DNA from: JBBDIM01 sp040880405
Lineage (GTDB): Bacteria > Planctomycetota > Planctomycetia > Pirellulales > Pirellulaceae
Direction of reading: 5' to 3'
Assembly: GCA_040880405.1 (NCBI GenBank)
Contig: JBBDIM010000009.1
Location: 1 to 52,670, forward strand
Length of the DNA stretch: 52,670 bases
Below the pieces are notes generated by a model. It saw only the letters and a program-made list of their open reading frames with translations, was not told where the DNA came from and ran no database searches. Shown in pieces: positions 18,047 to 25,715 of this stretch (its first letter is position 1; each line of letters starts with the position of its first letter). A program made the translations under genes and the position numbers.

Positions 18047-18113
18047 GGCCACCCATATTTAATTTAAACCTTCCCACACAACTTCCCATTTGTAATGAAC
18101 GGAGTTTCGACCG

Positions 18114-19415
18114 ATGACGATTCATAAAACCTGCGATGGCGCCTCACGGCGAGATTTTTTGAAGGTGGGCGTCATGGGGGGCGTCGGGCTCAATCTGGCC
18201 TCGTACCTTCAGTGGGCGCACGCCGACCAAGGGAGTGCCCAAGGCAAGGCCCAGGCGGGGATCTTCATCAACTTGGCGGGCGGGCCGACCCATCTCGATA
18301 CGTTCGACATGAAGCCGGATGCCGCCAAGGAATTCCGGGGTGAGTTTTCCCCCATCAAGACCAACGTCCCCGGCATCGAGATTAGCGAACACCTCCCGAA
18401 GCTGGCCCAGCAGGCGGATAAGTTCGCGATCCTCCGCGGGGTCAGCCACACTTTGGCGGCTCACCGGTTGGGTGCCGAGTACGTGAACACCGGCTCGCGG
18501 CCGATCGCTTCGCTCACCTATCCGTCGTACGGGTCGGTGGTGACGAAGGAACTGGGTGGCCCGGAAGACCTGCCGCCGCACGTCGCGATTCCCCGCAGCC
18601 CGCAGAGTGGCGGTTACCTGGGTGTGCGGTACGCTCCGCTCAACACCAACGCCACACCTCAAGCGGGTCGTCCGTTCTCGGTTCGTGGCATCAGCCTCAG
18701 TGGCGGGTTGACGATCGAACAGGTCGAGAAGCGGCAAAACCTGTTGGCTCAGCTCGATACCAAGTTCGCGGGCTTCGAATCGGACGACCAACTGCTCGAC
18801 GGTCTCGATCGGTTCAGCCAACAAGCCCACGCGATTATCACTTCCAAGCGGGCCCGCGAGGCCTTTGACCTGACCCAAGAGAGCAGCTCGTTCGCCGCGC
18901 CGTTCCAGGCCGATCCGTTTAGCATGAGCTGCCTCTTGGCCATCCGGTTAATCGAATCGGGCGTGCGGTTTGTTACCATCAACAACGGTGGCTGGGATAC
19001 CCACCAGGACAACTTCACGCGGCTGAAAGATCGTCTGCTGCCGCCGCTCGATAACGGACTCGCCGCGCTGTTCAATGGTCTTTCGCAGCGAGGCTTGCTG
19101 CAAACGACCGGCGTGATGGTCACCGGCGAGTTCGGCCGCACGCCGAAGATCAACGCCCGCGGTGGCCGCGATCACTACCCCCGCTGCATGACCATGCTGA
19201 TGGCGGGTGGCGGTGTGCGTGGTGGTCAGGTGATTGGCGAAAGCAACGAGAACGCCACCCTGCCGGCCGACGGTAAGGGCATCACCCCAGACGACGTGGC
19301 GGCCTCGCTGTACCACAACCTGGGAATCGACCACACCAAGGAATACGACTCTGGCACCGGCCGCCCGATCACGATTGTGCGGGAAGGCCATGTGATACCG
19401 CAACTATTCGCCTAA
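18114..19415 (+). CDS. DUF1501 protein with Tat signal
   Basis: The 433-residue protein begins with a twin-arginine signal (SRRDFLKVGVMGGVGLNLA), so it is expected to be folded and probably cofactor- or metal-loaded before export. The DUF1501 core is recognisable: GIFINLAGGPTHLDTFDMKP near residue 50, GGWDTHQDNF near 297, TGEFGRTPKIN near 343 and GRDHYPRCMT. DUF1501 is related to the alkaline phosphatase/sulfatase superfamily, and these His/Asp-containing segments fit metal sites. It is regularly paired with DUF1549/DUF1553 proteins. A REP-like palindrome separates it from its partner here. Confidence 0.94.
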   Translation: MTIHKTCDGASRRDFLKVGVMGGVGLNLASYLQWAHADQGSAQGKAQAGIFINLAGGPTHLDTFDMKPDAAKEFRGEFSPIKTNVPGIEISEHLPKLAQQADKFAILRGVSHTLAAHRLGAEYVNTGSRPIASLTYPSYGSVVTKELGGPEDLPPHVAIPRSPQSGGYLGVRYAPLNTNATPQAGRPFSVRGISLSGGLTIEQVEKRQNLLAQLDTKFAGFESDDQLLDGLDRFSQQAHAIITSKRAREAFDLTQESSSFAAPFQADPFSMSCLLAIRLIESGVRFVTINNGGWDTHQDNFTRLKDRLLPPLDNGLAALFNGLSQRGLLQTTGVMVTGEFGRTPKINARGGRDHYPRCMTMLMAGGGVRGGQVIGESNENATLPADGKGITPDDVAASLYHNLGIDHTKEYDSGTGRPITIVREGHVIPQLFA

Positions 19416-19506
19416 GCGCCATCCGCGAGAAAATGACTGTTCGAGCCGCGTATGCGGCTCGGTTCCCGCGGGATGACGCACTTTTCCCCTTTCGGAGACC
19501 CCATTG

Positions 19507-20010
19507 ATGAAATGCATTTTGAATCTGTTGGTTTTGACCATTCTGGCCGGTGTTGTCGCCCCACTGATCGCGGCCGAAGAACCAGCCAAGCCCAAGAAGC
19601 CCGCCCAGCGTGAGGCTCGCCAACGCAATCAAGCGGCGGGCCCGTTGAACGCGGTGATGAAGCTCGACCTGACCTCCGAGCAGAAGGAAAAGATCGAAGC
19701 GATCCGCAAGGCTCACATGCCGGCTCTGCAGGAACTGAACAAGAAGGTCGGGATGACCCCCGAGCTGCGGAAGAAGATGATGGAGATCATGAAGGAAGGT
19801 CGTGAGCAAGGCCTGAAGGGCAAAAAGCTGCAGGAATTCGTCGCTGAAAAATCCCCCCTCTCGGCCGAGCAAAAAGAGGCCCAGGCGGAAGTGCGAAAAG
19901 CGACCGCCAAACTGCGGGAAGAAGTCGGTGCCGTCCTAACCGATGAGCAGCGCGAGAAATTGGGCAACGCTTGGAAGAAAGCCAAGGCCAAGCCGAAGAA
20001 GGAAGCCTAA
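19507..20010 (+). CDS. Small exported helical protein, LTxxQ-like (Spy/CpxP type)
   Basis: The 167-residue product has a signal peptide ending at about residue 23 (LAGVVAPLIAAEE), a Lys/Pro-rich stretch and two helical motifs of LTxxQ type: LDLTSEQKEKIEAIRKAHMP (near 58) and VLTDEQREKLGNAWKKAKAK at the end. These recall Spy/CpxP-like periplasmic proteins. ATG at 19507 was chosen over TTG at 19504 because CGGAG is upstream. It lies 91 nt after DUF1501 and ends at a strong terminator, so it probably closes the operon. Confidence 0.8.
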   Translation: MKCILNLLVLTILAGVVAPLIAAEEPAKPKKPAQREARQRNQAAGPLNAVMKLDLTSEQKEKIEAIRKAHMPALQELNKKVGMTPELRKKMMEIMKEGREQGLKGKKLQEFVAEKSPLSAEQKEAQAEVRKATAKLREEVGAVLTDEQREKLGNAWKKAKAKPKKEA

Positions 20011-20051
20011 TCCGACTTCCCGTGATACGCGGCTCTCTTGAGAGAAACAGT

Positions 20052-20084
20052 AAAGGACCTTGCCCAGCAAGGTCCTTTGCTCGT
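20052..20084 (+). terminator. Intrinsic terminator after the DUF1501 operon
   Basis: A perfect 11-bp stem, AAAGGACCTTG with CAAGGTCCTTT (20052-20062 and 20068-20078), has a 5-nt loop and is followed by GCTCGTTTC. It lies 42 nt after the stop of the exported protein. Confidence 0.75.
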
Positions 20085-20182
20085 TTCTTGGCCAGCTCGC
20101 AAGATCTATGCAACCAACACGAATAACCAGGAAATACGCGAAAGCCACGTAGACGTCGAACGTGGAACGGACGCTACCTCTG

Positions 20183-20284
20183 CGTAGCCACGCTCGCGTA
20201 GAGCGTGGGGGCCTACGGGTTAGGTCTGCCCCTGGGGCGAAGCGGGTTGGCACTTCTCCCACGCTTTTGGCAAGCGTGGCTACG
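20183..20284. repeat. Nested inverted repeat (CGTAGCCACGCT)
   Basis: CGTAGCCACGCT at 20183 is perfectly complementary to AGCGTGGCTACG at 20273-20284. Each end also folds on itself: CCACGCT..AGCGTGG at 20188-20208 and CCACGCTT..AAGCGTGG near 20260-20279. The whole can form a cruciform-like structure of about 100 nt. Confidence 0.75.
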
Positions 20285-20381
20285 ACGTGCCCCGCGCTGC
20301 GCCGTCTTTCTTAAAACCGGCAAACTATCCTACAATAGGCAGACCTAGCCCTCACCCTACCGCTTGGATGGAACGCCCCTG

Positions 20382-21938
20382 ATGTCGCGATTTGGCAATT
20401 TTCAGCAATTTGGTCTGTTCGTGCTCCTGATTGGGGCGGGGATCGCGCTGATCTATGTGCCATCGCAAGTCGCTACCATCGTGGAACGCGGGGCGGGGCT
20501 CGGGACAGCGGGACAGGTGCTGTACTTCGGCGCGGTGGGGCTGGGGGCGATCCTCATCTTAGGGACGATCGGGTATCTCGTCTGGCACCTCTGGCTGGCC
20601 AAACTGCGCAAAGAAAAGCGGAAGCTCTCTCGGGCGAAGTCTCCGTTGGAGCTGTCCGCGAGCGAGCGGACCGCCGAACTGCAGGAAAACCTCGCCTCAG
20701 TCGAGGACTTTCGCAAAGAGTTGGAAGACGAGGATTTTGATCGCCAATTGGATCCGCTGATCGAGCGGATCGAGCTCAAACTCAACAACCGGCGGTTGGA
20801 GATTGTCGCCTTCGGGACGATCTCCAGCGGCAAGTCGTCCCTCTTGAACGCCTTGGCCGGCCGGGATGTCTTCGCCACCAATATCGCCGGCGGCACCACC
20901 ACCGTGCGAAACGAGATCCCTTGGCCCGGCGATAACCATGTCTTTCTGGTCGATACCCCCGGCCTGGGAGAGATCGACGGCCAAACTCGGCATGAGCTGG
21001 CGACCAAGGTGGCCAAGGATTCCGATATTATTCTGATCGTGGTCGATGGGCCGTTGCGGCAAGACGAGTTCGAGCTACTCAAGCTGTTGGCCGAGATGGA
21101 TAAACGCGCCCTGGTCTGTCTCAACAAAGAGGACTGGTATAGCGAATCGGACCGCGAGAAGCTGCTGACGCAGATTAAAGAACAGTCGGCCGGGCTGGTC
21201 CGGCCGGAGGATGTTTTGGCGATCCGGTCGAAAGTCGCCATCCGGAACCGTGTCCGGGTTTTACCGGATGGCCAACAATTGGAAGAAGAGGTGGAGATCC
21301 CCCTTTCGATGGAGCCATTGGCCAAACGGATGATGCGGATCGTCAAACAAGATGGCCAAGACCTGCTGCTGGCCAACCTGCTGCTGCAATCTCGCGGCTT
21401 GAAAGAGACCGCCCAGAACGAGGTGGCCGCCTCCATCGACCGCCGAGCCAATCAGTTGGTGCAAAAGTACATGTGGGCCGCGGGTGGGGCAGGGGCCCTC
21501 ACCAGTCCGTTGCCGGTAGTCGATTTGGCGGTGGGGGTGGGGATCTCGTCGAAGATGGTGATCGACCTGGCCCAGGTCTATCGGCAAGAGATCGACCTAG
21601 ATATCGCGATGCGGCTGCTGGGTCAGTTGGGTAAGCAACTGCTGGGCTATTTGGGGGTGCAAATGGCGGCACCCATCATTACGATGGCGGTCGCCTCGAT
21701 GCTCAAGGCGGTGCCGGGGGTTGGTCAGGTCACCGGTGGCCTACTGCAAGGGGTGGTGATGGCGATTGTGACCCGCTGGATCGGCAATGTGTTTATCGAA
21801 TACTTCAAGAATGAAATGAACGAACCGGAAGGGGGCCTTTCGGGGCTCGCGCGGCGAGAGTGGGAACGGGTCACCGAGATCAATTACCTTCGCAAACTGG
21901 TTCAGGAAGCACGCAAGCGTCATGTCGACCGAGAGTGA
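20382..21938 (+). CDS. Membrane-associated GTPase with C-terminal DUF697-like region (A)
   Basis: The 518-residue protein has two N-terminal membrane segments (about 10-30 and 48-70), a charged linker, an Era-like GTPase domain and a C-terminal hydrophobic region (about 365-470). GTPase motifs are G1 GTISSGKSS (145-153), a G2-type threonine cluster GGTTTVR, G3 DTPG (191-194) and G4 NKED (248-251). The C-terminal part resembles DUF697 of YcjF-like proteins. Such proteins are compared with dynamin-like or stress-related GTPases, but substrates are unknown. The ATG at 20382 was preferred to TTG at 20364. The stop overlaps the next GTPase gene by 17 nt. Confidence 0.85.
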   Translation: MSRFGNFQQFGLFVLLIGAGIALIYVPSQVATIVERGAGLGTAGQVLYFGAVGLGAILILGTIGYLVWHLWLAKLRKEKRKLSRAKSPLELSASERTAELQENLASVEDFRKELEDEDFDRQLDPLIERIELKLNNRRLEIVAFGTISSGKSSLLNALAGRDVFATNIAGGTTTVRNEIPWPGDNHVFLVDTPGLGEIDGQTRHELATKVAKDSDIILIVVDGPLRQDEFELLKLLAEMDKRALVCLNKEDWYSESDREKLLTQIKEQSAGLVRPEDVLAIRSKVAIRNRVRVLPDGQQLEEEVEIPLSMEPLAKRMMRIVKQDGQDLLLANLLLQSRGLKETAQNEVAASIDRRANQLVQKYMWAAGGAGALTSPLPVVDLAVGVGISSKMVIDLAQVYRQEIDLDIAMRLLGQLGKQLLGYLGVQMAAPIITMAVASMLKAVPGVGQVTGGLLQGVVMAIVTRWIGNVFIEYFKNEMNEPEGGLSGLARREWERVTEINYLRKLVQEARKRHVDRE

Positions 21939-23298
21939 AACGACCCCGGTGGACCCGTCCGCCAGCCAGGCCGAAGATGACGAGCGTTACCGCGATGCGC
22001 TCGGTTCGGTCCGCGCGACGCTGGACCGGTTCCACGGTTGCTCCGAACAGGAAAAGGAATTGCTCCGCGCCGACCTCGACCAGCTCCAGCGGATGGAAAC
22101 CAAGCTGACCAGCGGCCGGGTCGAGATCGTAGTGTTCGGCGAGATCAGCACCGGCAAATCCGCCTTGATTAACGCGCTGGTCGGCCGCGAGGTGACGGCG
22201 GTCGATGTCCAAGGTGGCTGGACTAAGGAGATCGGCGATGTCGCCTGGGATACCGCCGGGTACCGCGTCCCTGGGCTGGCCGGCAGCGAGGTGGTGCTGA
22301 TCGACACCCCCGGCATCAACGAAGTGGGTGGTGCCGACCGGGGTGAACTGGCCCAAGAGACCGCCCGACAGGCGGATGTGATTCTGTTTGTGACCGACTC
22401 CGATCTGAACGAGACAGAGTTTTCAGCCCTGATGGCGCTGGCCGCGATCAACAAACCGATCATCCTAGTCCTCAACAAAATCGACCTCTATTCCCCGACC
22501 GAGCGGACCAAGCTGACCGAAGTGTTGGCCAAGCACATGGACCGGGTCCTCTCGCCGAAAAACATCGTCCATACTTCCGCCAATCCGCGGGAGGTGGAGT
22601 ACGTGATCGAAGCGGCCAACGGCAGCACTCGGTCCCAGTGGCGAACCCCGCCACCCAATGTCCAAGACCTCAAAATGCGGCTGTTGGAGGTGCTGGAAGA
22701 GGATGGCTTGGCCTTGGTGGCGATCAACGCGGCGATGTACGCGGCCGACAAGTCGGACCGGATCGCCTCGCTCAAGGTGAAAATCCGCGACAACATGGCC
22801 AACAAAACGATCTGGAGTTTCGCCGTGTTCAAGGCGACGGTCGTCTCGCTCAACGGCGTGCCGGGGGCTGATATCCTCGGTGGCGGAGCGGTCGATATCG
22901 CGATGCTCAGGGCCTTGGCCCATATCTACGGCATCGAGATGAACTGGTCGAACATGGAGAAGCTAGTCGGCTCGATCCTCAAAGCGGCCGGCTGGGTAAC
23001 CCTCTCGGAAATCACCACCCATGCCATCAGTTGGGGCATCAAAGCCGTGACCCTCGGCTGGGGAACCGTGCTGACCATGGTCCCCCAAGGAGCCGCCGCC
23101 GGGTACGGCTCGTACATCGTGGGCCAAGCCGCCAAGTACTACTTCGAGCACGGCGCAAGCTGGGGCAGCGAAGGCCCCAAAACGGTCGTCCGCCGGATCC
23201 TGGAAAAGACCGACAAAAAATCAGTCCTGGAAGGCCTCAAACAAGAGATCCAAACCAAGCTCAACACGAACCGGCATTCGGTGGATGGGAAGAAGTGA
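21922..23298 (+). CDS. GTPase with C-terminal hydrophobic region (B), partner of A
   Basis: The 458-residue protein is related to the preceding one but lacks the N-terminal membrane segments. The GTPase motifs are G1 GEISTGKSA (73-81), G3 DTPG (128-131) and G4 NKID (185-188). The region from about 255 to 420 has amphipathic and hydrophobic helices such as ITTHAISWGIKAVTLGWGTV and ends in a charged tail. Its start lies inside the end of gene A (17-nt overlap), so the two are translationally linked, and a heteromeric pair is likely. The role is unknown. Confidence 0.85.
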   Translation: MSTESETTPVDPSASQAEDDERYRDALGSVRATLDRFHGCSEQEKELLRADLDQLQRMETKLTSGRVEIVVFGEISTGKSALINALVGREVTAVDVQGGWTKEIGDVAWDTAGYRVPGLAGSEVVLIDTPGINEVGGADRGELAQETARQADVILFVTDSDLNETEFSALMALAAINKPIILVLNKIDLYSPTERTKLTEVLAKHMDRVLSPKNIVHTSANPREVEYVIEAANGSTRSQWRTPPPNVQDLKMRLLEVLEEDGLALVAINAAMYAADKSDRIASLKVKIRDNMANKTIWSFAVFKATVVSLNGVPGADILGGGAVDIAMLRALAHIYGIEMNWSNMEKLVGSILKAAGWVTLSEITTHAISWGIKAVTLGWGTVLTMVPQGAAAGYGSYIVGQAAKYYFEHGASWGSEGPKTVVRRILEKTDKKSVLEGLKQEIQTKLNTNRHSVDGKK

Positions 23299-23626
23299 TG
23301 TTGGGCGTTTGCTCTCTCGGATGATAAATACCGTCGAAAATCTGAACGCCAAAGGCGTGGCCTCATATCAGCCTGGGGCATCGCCCCAGGTTCCAGAGCC
23401 AAATGAAACGTGAGGGCTGTAAGCCCGGTCCCATTCCTAGGTTCAATGCCAATTGATTGATCAAATGATGCCGGGCCTTCAGCCCTCACGATTGGTTTTG
23501 TTCACGAGACCTGGGACTTCATCCCAGGCTGATATGAAACCGGGCCGTTGGCCCTTTGTTGGTGGTTGGAACTTTGTATCTGTTTTTTGAAAATCGCTCA
23601 TTCGAGATTCGTTCTTTAACCGCAAC
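23299..23626. other. Intergenic region dominated by a large palindrome
   Basis: This 328-nt gap is largely occupied by the palindromic element at 23363-23537. No gene is supported. Confidence 0.7.
23363..23537. repeat. Nested 175-nt palindromic element
   Basis: The outer arms TCATATCAGCCTGGG (23363-23377) and CCCAGGCTGATATGA (23523-23537) are perfect complements. Inner arms CGTGAGGGCTGTAAGCCCGG (23409-23428) and CCGGGCCTTCAGCCCTCACG (23471-23490) pair nearly perfectly. Parts of each arm also fold locally (CCTGGGGCATCGCCCCAGG; GGGCTGTAAGCCC). I recall similar intergenic sequences in planctomycetes, but only one copy lies in this window. Confidence 0.8.
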
Positions 23627-24544
23627 ATGACCTCCATCGTCGAAAACCTCCCGCCACGCCTAACTCGCGACGAAATCCCCGTGGCGGATGACCTCCGCGA
23701 TTTCTACGTCTACACCCCCTCGGGTGATCCGCCGAGTTCCGGTTGGCCGGTGGTGATGGCCCTGCATGGGAGTGGGACCGACGCCCGGTTTATGTTCGAT
23801 TTTTGTGGGCTGCATCACACGGCCGAGGCCCAGCGGTTTCTCGTGGTGTACCCCAATGGAACCGGCCGGGTGATGGCCGCGAGAGGCTGGAACGCCGGAG
23901 ATCGCGTCGGGTACGCGGGCCGACAAGGGGTCGATGATCTCCGCTTTTTTGATCACCTGCTCAATCATCTAACGACACGCTACCCGGTCGATCCAGCCTG
24001 CATCTATGCCGCCGGCATGTCGAACGGAGGGATGATGTGTTATCGCCTGGCGGTCGAATTGGCGGGCCGGTTCGCGGCGATTGCCTCGGTCGCCGGGACG
24101 ATGCTCAAGCTGGAAACCTCGCCGACGGTGCCCACCCCGCTAGTCCACATTCATGGCACGCACGATCAATACGTCCTATACCAGGGTGGCCCAGGTCCCA
24201 AGAGTTTGGCCCGGGGGAATTATCCGTCGGTCGCCCAGACGGTTCGCACTTGGGTAGAAGTCAACCAGGCAAGCCCCCACGGCGTGACGGAGGCTTTGCC
24301 GCTGACGGTGCATGATGGGACCCATGTCGAGCGAACCCATCATGCGAAGCAGTCCAGCCTAGGTGCCGAGGTCCTGCTCTACACGATCCACGGCGGCGGC
24401 CATACCTGGCCAGGTCAGTACCAGGGGCCGGATTACTTGGGCCCGGTTTCGGGGAACCTCGATACGAACCGCGCGATCTGGGAGTTTTTCCACCGTGCCG
24501 CGCAGGGACAACACCCCGGCACGAAAGAGAATCTACTTTTTTGA
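23627..24544 (+). CDS. Alpha/beta-hydrolase, PHB depolymerase/feruloyl esterase family (LpqC-like)
   Basis: The 305-residue protein has the alpha/beta-hydrolase pattern of poly(3-hydroxybutyrate) depolymerase-like esterases: oxyanion-type segment MALHGSGTD near 44, nucleophile motif GMSNGG with S132, an acid D180 in HGTHDQY, and H259 in GGGHTWPG. It would hydrolyse a carboxylic ester, but the substrate cannot be inferred. No signal peptide is visible; many relatives are secreted, so this member may be cytosolic. It is a single gene. A repeat cluster follows immediately after the stop. Confidence 0.88.
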   Translation: MTSIVENLPPRLTRDEIPVADDLRDFYVYTPSGDPPSSGWPVVMALHGSGTDARFMFDFCGLHHTAEAQRFLVVYPNGTGRVMAARGWNAGDRVGYAGRQGVDDLRFFDHLLNHLTTRYPVDPACIYAAGMSNGGMMCYRLAVELAGRFAAIASVAGTMLKLETSPTVPTPLVHIHGTHDQYVLYQGGPGPKSLARGNYPSVAQTVRTWVEVNQASPHGVTEALPLTVHDGTHVERTHHAKQSSLGAEVLLYTIHGGGHTWPGQYQGPDYLGPVSGNLDTNRAIWEFFHRAAQGQHPGTKENLLF

Positions 24545-24553
24545 CACTCTTCT

Positions 24554-24732
24554 CTTCGCGTCCTGGCGTCTTTGCAGCTTGGCGTTGAAAGATTTTGATT
24601 TCAGTCGTGGCAGGTTGTCTTTGCTTTTTTAACGCAGAGACTTTTCTTAACGCAGGGACGCCAGGACACAATGTCGCGAAGAATTTGAGTCGAAGTTCTC
24701 CGCGTCTTTGCGTCTCTGCGGCTTGGCGTTTT
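24554..24732. repeat. CGCCAGGACGC repeat cluster, copy A
   Basis: The region has several diverged blocks built on the motif GCGTCCTGGCGTCTTTGC and its complement: 24554-24589, 24619-24641, 24655-24680 and 24699-24732. The first block (36 nt) matches 26780-26815 on the opposite strand with two mismatches, and the 24619 block matches 26854-26876 with one mismatch. It lies directly after the esterase gene. Confidence 0.75.
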
Positions 24733-24747
24733 CTCGATGCGCGCTGA

Positions 24748-24786
24748 ATAAAAAAATCCCCGGGCACCTTCGGGGTGGCCGGGGAT
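24748..24786 (-). terminator. Intrinsic terminator of the exported protein gene at 24812
   Basis: On the minus strand a GC-rich stem, ATCCCCGGCC paired with CCCGGGGAT around a short inner hairpin, is followed by seven T residues. It lies 25 nt after the stop of the gene at 24812. Confidence 0.85.
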
Positions 24787-24811
24787 GTGAATTTGCAGGA
24801 AGAGCCGTTTA

Positions 24812-25222
24812 CTATTCGGCGGAAGCCATGGGCCGGTTTCGGCGGCGGTTTTCTCGTCGCTCGGCCGCTTCGGCTTGCAGTTTTTTGACCTGCTGTAGTT
24901 GGTCGGTATCAAGGACTCCCTCGATCTCCTGATTCATGTTGGCCTCCACCGCGGCCAGCTTGGCCTGCAGGGCCTCGATCTCTTCGGCAAAGCCTTGTTG
25001 GATCTCGTAAATTTGTTCCCGCTGCTGCGGGGTCACCACTCGGGTGTAGAAGTTTGGTAGCCGACCACGCGGCTCGGACCGTGTGGATTGCACGCGGCTG
25101 GGCGCGGCCATCGGTTTTTCACCCGCCTCTTGGCTCCAAGCGGTCATTTGCACGGCGGAGGTGGCTAGGGCCACTAGCAGGAGGGTCGCCAAAGCTTTGG
25201 CGGAAAGTGAACGGTAGGACAT
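24812..25222 (-). CDS. Small exported helical protein
   Basis: The 136-residue product has a signal peptide (ALATLLLVALATSAVQMTAW). A short linker is followed by a helical segment with VTPQQREQIYEIQQGFAEEI and EALQAKLAAVEANMNQEIEG, then a basic tail. The VTPxQREQIY segment resembles the LTxxQ-type helix seen in other exported planctomycete proteins, including the one at 19507. Function is unknown. It has its own terminator and a long 5' gap, so it is probably monocistronic. Confidence 0.78.
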   Translation of the reverse strand: MSYRSLSAKALATLLLVALATSAVQMTAWSQEAGEKPMAAPSRVQSTRSEPRGRLPNFYTRVVTPQQREQIYEIQQGFAEEIEALQAKLAAVEANMNQEIEGVLDTDQLQQVKKLQAEAAERRENRRRNRPMASAE

Positions 25223-25421
25223 CTTCGAAATTCCCCTTTAAATCAAGGAAGTGAAACATGGGGACTTCCTGTCGTGGAGATTCCGATCCATCAAGCTACC
25301 CCTGCCATCGTAATTAGGGAGGGGGGTGTGTTCCAGTAGAAAATGCGGAAATGAAGGGACCCAGGGGGATGGGTTAATTGTGGTGGATAAGAAGCCTTGG
25401 TTGAGGGGGCGGTTCGCGCAT

Positions 25422-25463
25422 AAAAAAGGCCATGGCGAGTCGTTCCGTCGTCTCCCATGGCCT
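25422..25463 (-). terminator. Distal terminator-like hairpin
   Basis: On the minus strand AGGCCATGG pairs with CCATGGCCT (25455-25463 and 25427-25435) and is followed by six T residues. It lies far from the nearest upstream coding end (25716) and could end a short transcript. Confidence 0.6.
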
Positions 25464-25561
25464 CTATCCTGAAACGGGTTGCCTCTTGCGACCCGTCCTC
25501 CCGGCTGCATCCTGCTGTTAATCTTCGTCCTGTTTTTGGCCCCATTCGGAGCCGAAATCAG

Positions 25562-25591
25562 AAAAAAGTTCGCTAGCAAACCACTGCTAGC
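25562..25591 (-). terminator. Second terminator-like hairpin
   Basis: GCTAGCA (25572-25578) pairs with TGCTAGC (25585-25591) and on the minus strand is followed by AACTTTTTTC. It is a weaker stem than the one at 25612. Confidence 0.5.
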
Positions 25592-25611
25592 AGGCAGGTT
25601 ATGACGATCAA

Positions 25612-25646
25612 GAAAAAACTACAGGCAGGACGTTTGTCCTGCCTGT
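25612..25646 (-). terminator. Intrinsic terminator of the His/Cys-rich protein gene
   Basis: A perfect 11-bp stem, ACAGGCAGGAC with GTCCTGCCTGT, has a 4-nt loop and on the minus strand is followed by AGTTTTTTC. It lies 70 nt after the stop at 25716. Confidence 0.85.
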
Positions 25647-25715
25647 AATTACGCTCGATTGACCGGCGGTACCAAGCACTCCCCAGGTTTGATCCCGCCG
25701 GGGCATCTCGCGAGG

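Larger units (their letters stand above)
20011..20381. other. Intergenic region with terminator and inverted repeat
   Basis: The 371-nt gap contains the terminator at 20052 and the inverted repeat at 20183-20284. The remainder shows no supported gene; the promoter of the GTPase pair must lie near its right end. Confidence 0.65.
25223..25715. other. Intergenic region with three successive minus-strand terminator-like hairpins
   Basis: The 493-nt gap lies between two minus-strand genes. It holds hairpins with T-runs on the minus strand at 25612-25646, 25562-25591 and 25422-25463. Between the last two is a further hairpin (ACGGGT..ACCCGT near 25480-25503). No protein gene is supported; a small RNA is possible. 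Confidence 0.6.

Noticed and set aside
20453..21451. Minus-strand open frame opposite GTPase A
   Set aside because: Ser/Arg-rich shadow product without domains; the GTPase motifs are on the plus strand.
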